Of a stretch of 64,000 bases of DNA, positions 47,321 to 59,571 are shown one piece after another; position 1 is the stretch's first letter, and each line of letters opens with the position of its first letter. A model generated the notes under the pieces. That model did not search any database, was not told where the DNA came from, and worked only from the letters and a program-made list of their open reading frames with translations. The translations under genes and the position numbers were made by a program. This stretch comes from Cyclospora cayetanensis (taxonomy: Eukaryota > Apicomplexa > Conoidasida > Eucoccidiorida > Eimeriidae), in the NCBI RefSeq assembly GCF_002999335.1, contig NW_020312336.1:186001-250000 (forward strand). The letters run 5' to 3'.

Positions 47321-50300
47321 ATGGATACCCTGCAGCAGTCACTCCAGCACTCCTCATGGAGAATTCGGCCGCATTCCCGTTCAACGCGCAATCCCCGTCG
47401 GTCCCAGGGTTTCACTGCTCCCAAAGCGCTAATTAAATATCCCCCACCTTCATCAGCATCAATACGCAGTGCTCCTGACGCGGGTGCAGCGAATGATGTT
47501 TTCAAAGACCGTCTGCATTCCCTTGAGGGACAATTCCTATCCGCAGTACACGAGGGGTCCATGCGTACAGAGCCCCCATCTTGCGGGCACACACGGAAGG
47601 TTGCAACGAAGCAGCAGAAGCAGCAACGAATGAGAAGCAATAAGCCAGAGGCGGCATTACCATACCGGCATAAGGGGGTTCATTCCGATTTTTTGCTTCC
47701 CAGGTGCCTCTGCTAGACTCAGAACTGCTTCTTAGCTGGCGTAACCACAACTGCTGCTAGCTATGGCATAGGCAAAAGCAGTCTGCGTCTATGCCAGAGT
47801 TGGAGTTGCCGCTGAGCTTGGAAGCTGCTGGTATCTCCTCGACACAGCTTTCTACTGCCCTAGCATCAGTGCTAACCCAGTGAAGATCGTTTCCCTGACC
47901 CTTCCAGCCCAGCAACTTACCTATAAGCATAACGTTTCAATGGCGCATAAACTGTTCTGGCCTCAGGTCGTTTACTGCTGAGAAAGTCATTTTAAGTGGC
48001 AGACTCTTCAGGAAAGCCCCAGCGAGAGATATTGTTCTCGCTTCTACAGGAAATGGAACCAAGGCCCTCTCAGCCTCTGGCTGTACTCACCTGCTCCCAC
48101 CTGTTCCCCTATTTGACTCTAGAGCTGCAACAGCAACGGCGGCTTCCTGCAGCATCCACGCAGCTACAGCAGATGCAGCTAGTCCAATTCGATGGACAGG
48201 AAGCACTGCCGCAAGCAGCCGTTGTAAAGCGATAGGTGCTGCACCAAGCTGCAGCTGTACACAGCGCACGACTATGGCCACATGGACTACTGAGCATGTC
48301 CGCTCGACCGCAAGGGGTTTCCAAACACTTTGGCCTTTATGGCCGCGCCAAAATACGTTTACAGGTTCTCCCAATAAGCTAAAGATAACCTCTGGGGCGG
48401 CGAATGAATATACAAAGCGAGAAAACGCCAAGGCCGCGGAGTGTATGGTGACTCCAAGAACCATCGATGCACATGTGACGGCCCTCCCTACCCCAATCTA
48501 CCTAGGATGTCTTAGAGGTTACTCCGAAGGCTGCAACAAGCAATATATTCGCTCTATCGATGCGGACTGCGGAGCTCGGAGTCAGCAGAGGACCGATGGA
48601 CTGAATTCTGAGGTGCTGCAGGCACCAGGAGGGAAGGCCAATCTTTGCATTACAATGTTCTGACACCACCTATGTACTGTACAGATTATTTTCCCACAAA
48701 TCGCACATAGGCTGTGTGTAACTACGCTGGCAGATTCGCATTTTTCCGAAATGCCTTGCACTTTGAACCGTCCGCCTGTGTTGAATGTGTAGTTTTTTTG
48801 CTGATCATTTGCTGACCAACGGTAGAAGATTTCCCGAATGGCTACGCTTACACGAGTGTTGTGCTATGTCGGCATAGGAGAGCGCAGTTCAGGCTCTTTA
48901 TCTGGCTCGTTTCAAGAAGCAACCTTGCAAGAAAATGTCTGATGCGACAACGTTGAAACTCCATTCAAAAGGAGGCCTCCATGCATATACTCAGCGTCAG
49001 GAAGCACGACTTCTACCTGATCACCCCTTCTTTCTTCTTCCCCTTCACGCCTCTAAAACATAACCAGAAATAAGCAGCTTTAACAACAATGACAAGTTCA
49101 CTAGCGCGCAAATTTTTTGAGTGAGCTCTATGGCGCTTGAGTTTGTATGATCCGGACGCGAGATGCTGCAGCTTCAGATGAAAATTTGCAACAATTCGAG
49201 GAGCTCTTAGATCCGCTGGTGAAGCTTCTAGTTTCGAAAAGCATGGAACAAGGGCTAGAAGAGGCTAAGCAGGAACAGCAACTGCGTATGCTGCAACAGA
49301 AAAAGCAGAAACTGCTGCTGAAACAAGAGCAGCAGCTTCTCGACCTAGAAGGAAGAGAAGCACAGCGGCACCTTCAAGCAAAGCAGGCACTGCAACACCG
49401 AATACTTGAGTGAGCTCCGCTGTTACTCAGGGTCGTAGCACAATCAATGAAAGCTTTTCTAGTCACCGGGTTGGGAAGAAATGTCAATCCACACCGTGGA
49501 CAATTGGCAATATTTCGTCTGAATCCTCTCATCCATGCTCTGCGCGATAGAGCGAAAGTATAAATGGGAAAGTTACATTCACAGAAATAATGCGTATCAA
49601 AAAGATTTGGAAATGTGGATGAAACAGAAAAGAACGCGAAAGCCGCTTGTGGCGACGGCTCTGGGTGGCACATATTGGAACGACACTTCTTCAAGAAGAC
49701 GCAGTAGGGCGGATCGTAAATCAACTGGATGAGGTAAATCTACCTTTTACCAAACGTAAACATAAGAACTCAGCCCAAAAGATTTGAGCAGAAACCAGTT
49801 GTCAACGCAAAGCTGCTTTCATCTAGGCGCAGCACCGATTTAGTATCTTGGCTGACGGAGCTAATGCCTAGAGAGTTTTGGAGGCGACAATACAATGCCC
49901 GCGAGGACGACGCACTGTCGACGAGGAAGGGAATTGGCAAGGTGATTTTCCTATTCTCTTGTTGAAAAGTTGGAAACATGCGCTTTTAGGAACGCTTCTT
50001 TCTATCTAACACAGAAGCTACTATCTGCAACGTTTGGAATGACATAGTCAAAGGAGCATTTCTGGAAGTGCACAAACACAAGGTGAGCGGAAGTGATGTG
50101 CCTACACTCCGACGGCCGACTGTGAATGACATGGTATGCTAGGTTACCATCTCAATTATTCTGTGCGCCGCAGCCCTAATATATATCTGAGGCAAAGTGT
50201 GTGCTACATATGTATGGAAATTGCATTAAGTAAAGTAGCTCGAAATATCGTTTGGTGTGTTTGACCTCTAGAATGCCTTGACATGACTCCTTTTCGCCAA

Positions 50301-52294
50301 GCTCCTATATACAACGCCTTCGCTTGGCCCCTCCCTTGTCCACTGTTTCTGAGCTGTTTTCGTTTGTGCTGGCACTATAACCACGTCTTCGGTGTTAACC
50401 AAAGTGGAGCTTGACATATACTTAGCTGGGTGCGCCTCTAAGGTTAGCCCGATGGAATCACTTATTGCGTTACCTTTCTAGATGCACTTTTACCGCATAC
50501 ATTTTTCAATACAGCCATCTTTTGCTAGTTGTACTATGCTTTCAGTGTCTACAAGCATGGGTTATTGTATTATTTGCAGAATATCAGCGAGCACTTACGT
50601 AAACGATGGGCACGCGAAGAGGCCTTGCATGCTGCCTCCCGTAGGGTGCAGGAACTGGCAGTCTGGCGCCTCTACCTGAACCAAAGGGAAACTTTTAGGA
50701 AGAGCAGAGACATTCAGAGGGGCATTGTTCATATATTCATCACACCATCAGGTAACGGCATAGCTTTTTTCAGTTGTATCTACACACTAGTATCGAGATG
50801 CATTTGTGCACACACATATACCAGTGCATTCACATTGGCACTTCCATTTGAGTGTGCATATGCTAAAAAAATACCTAGAAGAAATTTGTGCTGGCACGCC
50901 GGAAGAGCCATCCTGGGGTATTTCTCCGTAGGGACAGAACTATTCAATGTGGAAGAACATGCATCGATTGCATACACACGTGCGTGTCTATGAATATGTT
51001 CCAAAGTCTGTAAAAGGATTATCGTGCCTAACACCATAATTCTCTCTTTGTATCTGCGTAGCAGCTGCGGGTGCGCTGAACTTGTCTTCCCTCAGAGCTG
51101 CGTCACGCTGCAGATGTGGGGACTTCTAGGCGTAAAACTACAAAATATTTGGAGCAGGAAGAGCCTATTGGGCCAAGAATTAGTGTGGCACTCACTGACA
51201 CATACATCATCTGTCATTCAGCGGTGCTAGTTCGTTCCCGCTCTTTCATATCATTTCCCTAGCCTTAAATGAATGCGGATAAGGCCAGTGCTTTTTTTGG
51301 GGGGGGGGACAAAAAATTAGAAGCGCAGAAGTTTTGCTTGTGTTGATGGGGTGCCGCAGGCTTCGAATCGCTGCAAAGGGAACCTTCAGGGTTCGAGCCG
51401 ACCGTGCAGCCAAGCGATAAACCTGAACTGCAGGACAGTGCGGAATGGGCACCTGAAGCAGCTGAAAGCGTTGCTTTATTCACCTTACCCCAGAATTGTA
51501 TCCAAACCCAGCATTCTACTACGAATAATGCTCTACAGACTGAGAAAGAGCGGCTGCGGGCTGCACTTGAAGAGGAACAAAATCACATTAGAAAATTGGA
51601 AGTTGACCTCGAGACCTCAAGATCGGATTCAACTGGGTGGAACCACAGCGAGAGCGACCCGCGCCAAGTAGCAAGACCCTACGATCCTATACCACCCTCT
51701 GCGGCTATCTGCCTGGGCGCCTTTAGGCTCCATAGACAGAATGGAACAGCAGCAATGAAAAAAGAATTTGTCTCAATGGAGACGCTGCAGAAGGAAGTGC
51801 AGAAAAGGCTGTTCACTTGTCTTAAGCAGCAGGCAGCCGCTAACAGTTGTGCACAAATCGTCTTCGAGGCAAACGGACACAAAATATCAGTAAATATTAC
51901 ACTACCAGATTATACTTGTTAAGGCCTGTCTAAGTGGCCATAAAGCCAAGACGCTATGTGCTCTTGAGCGAAATATTTGAGCTTTAAACGCCCAATGATG
52001 CAGCGAATGCCTTCTGTTCTGACAACTGGCCTGGTGTGCTAGCATTGTTGCGGTTCCTCGCGTTGTTGTGTTGCACTTGCATGTGTCTGCCCACCCGTAC
52101 ACAAAGCCTCTTCGCTTTCATGATGCTTAAGCTTTCACTGCTGTTTTTTCTTGCGTTTGACGCAGAAAGTGGAGCACCTGATAAAGTACGAGTTTGGGAC
52201 GCTGCGTGTCCGACTCGAGCGGAAAATAGCATTTGCTGATCTCTCAAGAAAAAGCGACAGTCACGGCGATGAGGATCCGGAAGAAGGCGACTAG
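47321..52294 (+). CDS. Radial spoke protein 3-like axonemal protein
   Basis: Probable homologue of RSP3, the dimeric anchor protein of flagellar radial spokes. Start taken at ATG 47321 (MDTLQQSLQHSSWRIRP), a basic N terminus. The diagnostic exon ends at 49409 and encodes FEELLDPLVKLLVSKSMEQ followed by a Gln/Lys/Leu coiled coil, matching RSP3's 'D.EVEPLLEVLVGKTLEQ...' segment. It continues KERESRLWRRL in exon 49628-49733. Later exons join in phase: 49792-49941, 49990-50082, 50580-50751, 51096-51182, 51360-51889, 52166-52294. They carry a further coiled coil (TEKERLRAALEEEQNHIRKLE) and an acidic end. Exons between 47600 and 49150 are only partly resolved (LELQQQRRLPAAS near 48120; IDAHVTALPTPIYLG near 48460). 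The C-terminal half is not part of canonical RSP3. It could be a separate gene, but the phases argue for one. Confidence 0.6.
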
Positions 52295-52767
52295 TAGACA
52301 GTTTAAGTCAGTATCTTTGGATTTGCGCTCCTGTTTTCACATTTAGGTGGAATAGAGTTGAAACAAATGCTGAGGCATGGTGATTCCAGAGTGCCCTCTG
52401 AACAGACAATGCCTGGATTTCAACGATGGATATTTTGTATATTTCTCCTGGTATGAGCCTTAGACAGTGGCCGAATATGCTCTGTGCAACTTCAATCATA
52501 GTTGTCCCTTAGTTGGGTATCCAAGGAGGCAGTGCGAGAGGATGCCAACCCCAATGCCAGTCCCTGGGCCCGTAAAGCAGCGAACGCGGAAAAGCTGAAT
52601 ATCGTACACTTCAAACCTTAGTTGCTGACCCCCAAGTTCTAGTTTTGTAAAGGCCGAAACGTATCACGTAAGCCAGTTTGGTATATTTCGGAAGACGTAG
52701 GAACTCCACACATTCACCCACCATTCAGGATAAAGGCATGGGGTTCCCACAAAAAGGGCTGAGGGGG
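52295..52767. other. Short spacer between convergent genes
   Basis: 473 bases between the stop of the RSP3-like gene (+) and the stop of TRM13 (-). No gene seen. Confidence 0.6.
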
Positions 52768-55700
52768 TTAGAGGTGGGAGCTAGCGGTAATTGCGAAGCA
52801 TTCAGGAGTTTCTTCAGATGCAACGAATTGGCGCAGGGTCGCATTACAAAAACCCTTTTCGCGTAACCATGCGACTCTGCAAACCCGAACAGAGCGCAAC
52901 AAACTCACATACAGAAGCACAGAAGTTACAATGGAAACGATAAAGCAGAGGGATTGGGACCAAGCACCAAAGCCTGTTCAAAGAAGGGTTTTAGATCGCG
53001 TATACTTCTTGTGGCCCCCACCCTTTACAGCCTGAACTGTAGATCACCTCGAGATGTCCAAGATCCTCTTGACGAGATTTCCGACTTTCCTCTTTCTGTC
53101 TGAGGCCCCAGTGGCCCACCTGGTGAGCAGCGCACACATTTTTTGAATGTGTATGACCCGAAAACGGGAATCACGAAGCCTTTCCTTCCCTTTGAAGATC
53201 ACTGCAAAGGACGCCGCGCAATATAGAAAAAAGAGCAGCCGCCAACTGACCCAGAGAGCGAGAATAGGAGGGAAATCTCCGGGAGCGATAATCCAAGCTT
53301 CAGAAGAAAGTCTACACCGACGAACGAGTCCATGGAACACCTGCGCAAATCGCTGGCGACACATGGCGCGAGTATGCAGCAAAGCTCGAAAGCGCAAGAG
53401 GCAAGTGAAAAAGAAAGCCCCAGAAAGATGTGTGATCTTCAAAGTTTAGGCAGCTCCATATCCCACGAGTGACCACGCTTAGCCCACTAACACTGCCGCT
53501 GCCCTCCTGCTGCTCCGTTTTCGGCCTTTCCAGCCACTGCTACGAACAACTCCTCCAGCTGTAGCTTCATCTGCTTCCACCGGCGCTCTTTTCTTCTTAC
53601 CGATGGTGACAGCACGTTGCAATGCAAATGCAGAACTTGAAATCCGAGGGCCCCCGATCCTTTGCGGAGGCAAAACATCTGCAAGCGCGCCAACAAGATA
53701 CTGCCAACTCCAAGCATCAAGCCCCAAGCACACAACTTTAAACTCCCTATTCAACAAGAACTAAGACACACCGTAGCGCAACGTCCGAGCCACTGCCGCA
53801 GAGGTGCTTCGCGACTCCAAGGACGGAAACCACCGGGCTGCCTTTGAAATGGATGCCCAGAACCTCCTCTATCCTGCAGCATTGGACCACACAGGTATCC
53901 CGAAGCGTAGGAAACCGAAGCACTCGCACAGCAACTACAGCAGCGGGCAAGCGCCGTCAGCGGCTGCACCATGCAACGAGGAGGGGTGTCAAGCCATCGC
54001 TCATAGCGCAAACAGCAGGCTACGTTTTTCCACTAGTCGCCAATGCACATCCGCTATAGGTGACTCTAGACATCTAAAGCCTAGAAATGCCACCCCAGCT
54101 TTGCCTTCAGACAACACTGCCGAAAATAAGAAATATACTTTTTCATGTTTGGCCCGCCGCCCTCTCCCAGCGTTTCCGCGAGGCGAAAGAAGTCAGCAGT
54201 CGATCCGTCTGCTAGTGATCGCAAGAGTCGTGATTTAGGGCCATGCGGCAGTCCTCTTCCGGCAGCAGGAGGAGCAGAGGCCTCGCGTGTTGCAGCCGCA
54301 GCCGCCGTGGCTGTCTCTGTTGTGCACTCGGCCACTGTTGAAGCGGAAAAGCAAGGAGAGAGACTGCTTTCCTGGCTGCTACCCTCCACTCCACTAAAGG
54401 ACCCTTCTTCACTTCGTGCCTTCTCTGCTTTCGGCTCTCCTGCGCCGTTATGCAGCGCCTGCTGCTGCGCCTCCACTGCTGGTTTCACTTTCGGATGCGG
54501 AGGCAAAGCGAATCGGCATCCATAACGAAAGAGGGTATTGAAAAAGCCAGGAACATGCGGCCTGCAGAAAGTCACCCAGTACAGACAACATCTCTAGCCG
54601 TCACTTTCAGTAGGCGGGACTGGCAGGTGCTCGCCAGGGAGAGGGAGGAAGCTCTCCATTTGCCTGCATCTGGCGGTGGTGCCGTTGACGAAACTCATAG
54701 TTTAGGGCCGTTAGTGCTTTATGACTTGGGGTGATGACACAAGGCATTCTCATGCACAAGTGCTTTAGGGTTCAACGTATTGCAGGGCACTTCTAGGCTT
54801 ACTGGCGGAGAGGGCCTTGAGCTCGAACATATTGCAAGAGCGCCGAGAGTGAGAAATCCGAAATATCCATCCGAAGGCGCACTGGAGGGAAGGGTAAAAA
54901 TGGCAAGCTGCCGAGGCTTCGGTCTGTATTGCATCCGCTGCTCTCATCCGGAGAAGCAGCGGCAACTAGAGGGGCAGCAGCCAAGGGAGGCGCGTCACTA
55001 GCGGAACCGCCAACAGTCGGAGAGTGGAGGCTTGCTGATCGCGCGCTTTCTTCGTACTGCATCACCGCAGTAGATCGCCAGCCTGTTGCTTCCTCGAGTA
55101 AGGGATTGTTGGGGCCGCTGTTGCAGTCGACCGCTGAGGCACCTGTTGCCGCAGTCCCTGCAGCCTTGCGTCTTTGCGCAGCTGCAACGGCAGCAGGGTG
55201 AAGCCGCCTAGGCTCGTTCGGATTGCGCAGCAATTTATCTTTTGCCTCCTTCCGGTAGCGACGCGCCTCCCTATCAACCACAATGCAGCGGATGCCACGA
55301 TGTCGAGGGGCCTCCCCAGAGAGCAGAACGCTGGAGGAACCTGCCTCGAAGGCTTTTGCGCCTGCAGACGGCGCAGTGGCTGCAACGGCAACGGCGGACC
55401 AGCATCCGAGCCAGCGCGTGAGATCCCCCTTTCCTGAGCAGCAAGCACACGCAGCGGCAGCTCTTGCAATGCCAGAACGGCGCACATGAGGCAGGCAGAG
55501 CGCATCCACAGGTTGCCAAGTGCAGCGATCCAGTCTCGGAAGAAGAAAACGCCTCCCTCAAGCCGGCTTCGTCAAGAGGCGAAAAGTTCAGACACACAAA
55601 GACACACCGCAAATATCGTGATGTCACCCAGGGGGCCCACCAGACAGTGCCTCAGCACGACGACTGCACTGCTGCAGCGATGCAGCGAAGGGGAAAGGCT

Positions 55701-56991
55701 CAAGTCAGCAGGTCTCTTCATCCACAGTAAAATTTACGAATCCACCAAATAAATATCACCGAGGCAGGCACTTTGCCGGCTCGCCCCTCTTCTTTGACGT
55801 GCCTAGACACCGCAAAACCACAAGGCTTCCCCGGAACGAAGACTTGCCTGCGCCGAGCTCTACAAGCAAGGTATGATCGCAGCTTGCCGACTCAAGATAT
55901 GCCTCCAAGAGGCACAAGGAGAGAAGCTGTAGCAGCTGCTGCTGGTGCTTGTTCAGGTGCTCCTGCAGATGCAGCAACAGCTGCTGTAGCAGAGGTAGCT
56001 GCCGCTGGCGCGGCGATGAAAGGGCCTTCTGCAGCTGCGCCTCGACAGAGGCGAGCGGGGTGCCTTTTCCACAAGATTCGGCCGACCCCGTACCTAGAGC
56101 TACTTGACAAGCATCAGCTGCAGCACGCAGCAGCATTGCTGCGTCTGGTGTCATGGTACCGCAGCCGCTATCGGCTTCAGGGTCACAGCACTTGGAAATA
56201 AAGGCAGAAGCAGGCAACGCCTGCCCACATTCCCAAGGCGCTACAGCTGCTGGTGTTTCATCTTCCGACACTGCTGGTGTGCCATTTGATGAAGCCTGCA
56301 TGAGATACTTCAGACACTGTTCATAGACTCTCGAAATCTTGCGCTCGAGCTGCGGGGTGAAGGCCGCCGCTGTATCTGAGGTTTCAATGTACCTCGCATG
56401 CTGCTGCTGGTGGTCTTGTTGCTGCTGCTGGCCTTGCTTTTGCTGCTCGTCTTGCTGCTGCTGTAGTGGTAGGTTCGTTCCTGGTTGCATGAACGGCAGG
56501 CAGTGCGAGAAAGCGATGTCTCTGGCCTTCGTGCACTTCTTCAGATGAGCCTGCAGCCGCAAGCTGTAAATACAGTGCGAAGGATCCATGGGACAGGGGA
56601 TTCTGTCGCCATGCCGCCCACTGCTCCTTCTGTTCCTCCCGATCGCCTCTGGATCTTCACAGGTCTCATGATCATCAGCTCCTGCTTCCCCTGCAGCTGG
56701 AGCGCAACAGCTCGCTACCGCAGCACAAGAGTCACTGCTGTGAATGCCTGGGGCCTCCTCAGCAGGCTTCATCCTCTTTAAGCGGCCCCCAACAATCGCG
56801 CGTAAATTTTCTTGCTGCGATCCGGAACTGCCTTCACGCCCAGCTGACAGACTTGGAGGGGCCCCACCATCACCAAGGGCCCCGGAGTCACTCAAAGTTT
56901 CTGGCAAGGGGGCCCTCAGCGGAGAAGGCGTGGTCATGATGCTCGACGTGGTTGAGCAGTCGCGCTGAACGCCGAAACACGAATAGCTCAT
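52768..56991 (-). CDS. TRM13: tRNA:m4X modification enzyme TRM13 (2'-O-methyltransferase)
   Basis: SAM-dependent enzyme that 2'-O-methylates position 4 of the tRNA acceptor stem. Exons: 56991-55848, 55433-54803, 54561-54139, 53837-53772, 53678-53601, 53384-53341, 53201-53048, 52876-52768; all phases close, giving 882 residues (yeast and human about 480). Landmarks: a CHHC zinc finger at C133-x5-H139-x9-H149-x3-C153; the SAM loop LVELGAGKGDLTRWL split by intron 1; RCIVVDREARRYRKE; VAKHLCGSGSDVALRC; IATCCHHR; LLTRWATGAS then LVKRILDISR; and a TPECFAI end. The excess length is low-complexity sequence: a Gln-rich run near residues 175-200, Ala/Ser inserts in exons 2 and 3. Intron 1 has GC-AG borders. 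Exon 6 (14 codons) is the least certain; the usual Cys after CCHHR is not seen there. Confidence 0.88.
55434..55847 (-). other. GC-AG intron in TRM13
   Basis: The donor reads CGCAG|GCAAGT and the acceptor GCTCAG|GAAAGG. Joining them in phase 1 restores the glycine-rich SAM-binding loop exactly (GAGKGDL). The reading frame past the donor runs on to a stop without family similarity. No nearby GT gives the motif. Confidence 0.75.
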
Positions 56992-58286
56992 GAATTCTGT
57001 ACCCGTTCAAGCCCGCTTCTTGGGTCTGATGCTTAGGCTTCCAACAAACCTCGGCGGTTTCCTGGTGTAGAGCCGAACTCAGAACGTGATGGGGGCCCCT
57101 CGAGCTAGGGGGCCCTGGTCCCACAAGGGCCCCGCCACCCACTGGTTAAAGGCGTGTTCTGCATTGAGCCAGGAGAAACGCAAAGATTTACATGGAATAG
57201 TCGTCCTTTATTGCAACAACTCTCGTGGCTGCCAATCCTGTGCTATGCACAGTGCCTAGGAGGGACCGGATGACAGGGGTCGACTACACCCATTGCAACC
57301 ATCTGCAGTGGAGGAGCGCCAAACGCAGACTTCTATCATGAATACAAAAGGGAGACTTATGAGCTTGGCTACAGGATTTAAGAGGAAACTGCATGGTGCA
57401 CGATATCCTACGTGCGCGCAGTGAGAAAGCTTCCACTTATTGGCAGTTGCGCTTTTAGGCATTGATTGTAGTGCGCATGAGTATTCCATATGAGAAATGA
57501 GGCGACAGCGACAGCGCCTTGCGGTCGTGAAACCTGTGCGAGTATTTTGTTCACGTCACCGAGGCGGATGCAGGAAGGCTGCTTGCGGACCTCGGGGTGT
57601 GTGGTCACAGAGCCCTGAAGGCTTTTGAATACCGCGCTTAAAATGTCAACAAATACTAAATCCTGAGGAAGAAGACGAGACTTTGGTGCATCCCCTTTCT
57701 TTCATTGCTGCAATTCGCTTTTTGATCACCTGATAAACACAGTGATGGCCCTGTTATATGACTTTGTGCGTATGCGGCCATATGGCTTAGTCGTTTAGAA
57801 AAAAGGAGGATTCACGTGGAAATGGGACTAAACATAGTGTAAAACACACCCAGCTCTTTGCGACAGGCGGGGGAAAGAAGGGCAACAAGTGCTGCCCACA
57901 TGTGAAAAAGGGGTCTGTGCATGTGATGTACATTTTCGTTCACCCCAATCAACAAGCATGTAAGAAAGAAAATACATGGGGACAGGAACAAGTAAGAGAA
58001 TTGGGCATAAAGGTCTAGGAGCATCACTAATTTCTTAAAACATTACTAAGCAGGTCAAAAAACGCGGCAGCGTTTCGGTGCCAGTCACCTCGCTGTGGGC
58101 GTGGTTCCTAGAGGCTCGAAACCCGATAAACTGATAGTACCGTAGACAAATCTGTGGCACAATCCTCACCAGGGAAAGAGCTTTTGCGATATTGGCCGGG
58201 CCACATAGATTCGCATAAATCTGTATATGCCGGTGGGATACAACAGGTTCTCCGCATCTCTCACGGCCTCCTTATACAACCGTGGG

Positions 58287-58333
<47 letters not shown>

Positions 58334-58717
58334 TGGTGGACATATATGTACACAGAAGCCGACAGGGCACAAGCTTGTTACACGACAACAGGCAGCAAAG
58401 CGGAAGCTTCATATGGGGAATCGCGGATTGTTAGGAAGGCGCACGCATCTTGAGACGGCGCGATAGACACTTGACTGAGCAACCAGGCGGAGCGTGTATG
58501 CCATGGATGGGGGAGCAGCTATAGTGCATTAGAAGAAAAGAAAGATGCGAGAGAAAGGCTGCAGCTGCCCAGCGCTCAGAGTACAATCTGCCTGTCTCCG
58601 TGTGGCTAACTCGATAACAACTCCACTTATCCTTGACAAAGTACCTGCACTAATTCCCCTCTACATAAACCCGTCCTCCTTCAGCGTACACCCCTTGCAC
58701 GGCACCTGTCCCAGAGT
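56992..58717. other. Intergenic upstream of TRM13
   Basis: No coding exon supported. Contains a (TA)n tract at 58288-58330. Confidence 0.55.
58288..58330. repeat. (TA)n microsatellite
   Basis: About 21 uninterrupted TA repeats in intergenic DNA. Confidence 0.95.
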
Positions 58718-59401
58718 CTAGATATCGCTGGCAGCGGATGGGAAGGCTTTCTTGACAGAGCCATGTTCAGTTAGCCCCTCGTCGAGGCCTTCTTCAGGAG
58801 ACTGTAGTGATTGCCCCTTTTGGGGCATTACTTTTTGCGACAATGACCCGTTTCTTGACTCCGAAGACTTTTGGGAGTAGACGGAGCTTTCCCGTGGCTC
58901 GCGCGGTGAGGGAGGCCGCCCTGCACAGAAATAAAGGGGTGTCTCTTGCACCGCACCAACTACCAGTGAATTAGGGCACTACCCGCACACACAAGGAGCC
59001 CTTCAGGAGGCTGAAACGGCAAAGGAAGACACAGCAGAGAAACGCTCCAAACAATCCTTTGTAGATGACACCCACTGCCCCAGCACCAAGCAAGCCCCAA
59101 TGCCTCTTGAAACAGAGTTGACGGACACAACGACGAATGCAAGGTGACGACACGCGCGCCAATACGATGATACAGGTGAAGCCAAAGAAGCAGCAAAACG
59201 TCTTCAAGAAGGCTGCAAAGAGGAGGAACTCTCTGCGGAAGGCGTGCGGAAAAAATGCGAGGCAGAGACAGTACAAGAAGAGACGGCAGCGAGCGACACA
59301 ATAGCACACTTAGATTAAGGGCACGCTACGGATCCAAAAACAGTACGAGTAAGACGCACAGGGCTCTTGGAGTTCCAGTGAAGCCACATCGTCTTCAACA
59401 T
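58718..59401 (-). CDS. Small three-exon gene, possible two-helix membrane protein
   Basis: The start is ATG 59401 (MLKTMWLHWNSKSPVRLTR), 170 bases after the VAC14 stop. A donor after GGATCC (GTAGCG, phase 0) pairs with an acceptor near 59235 (CTTCCGCAG). The end is a polar Ser/Glu/Lys-rich exon (LSQKVMPQKGQSL...) with stop at 58718. The middle exon can be read in two frames. With the first AG as acceptor it gives a Leu/His-rich sequence. With the AG two bases later it gives a clear membrane protein (FLLFAAFLKTFCCFFGFT, then HWGLLGAGAVGVIYKGLFGAF with basic loops). Both readings can be spliced into the last exon in phase. The membrane version looks more natural. No family assigned. Confidence 0.45.
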
Positions 59402-59571
59402 GCTCGCGGGCTGCGGCGGCCAGAGAAAGAGCGCGACTAACCAGAGATTTGGGGGCTTCAGCAGGCCTGCACGCCATACACATGCATTTTGCACAACAGC
59501 AACAATCAGAACCTGGGCATCAAAAAATTGCTATGGGAAGAAATGTTGCGACAGAAGGGGTGTAGGAAATG

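Noticed and set aside
51380..51410. GGTTCGAGCC resembling a tRNA B box
   Set aside because: It lies inside a coding exon of the RSP3-like gene, and I see no A box or cloverleaf around it.
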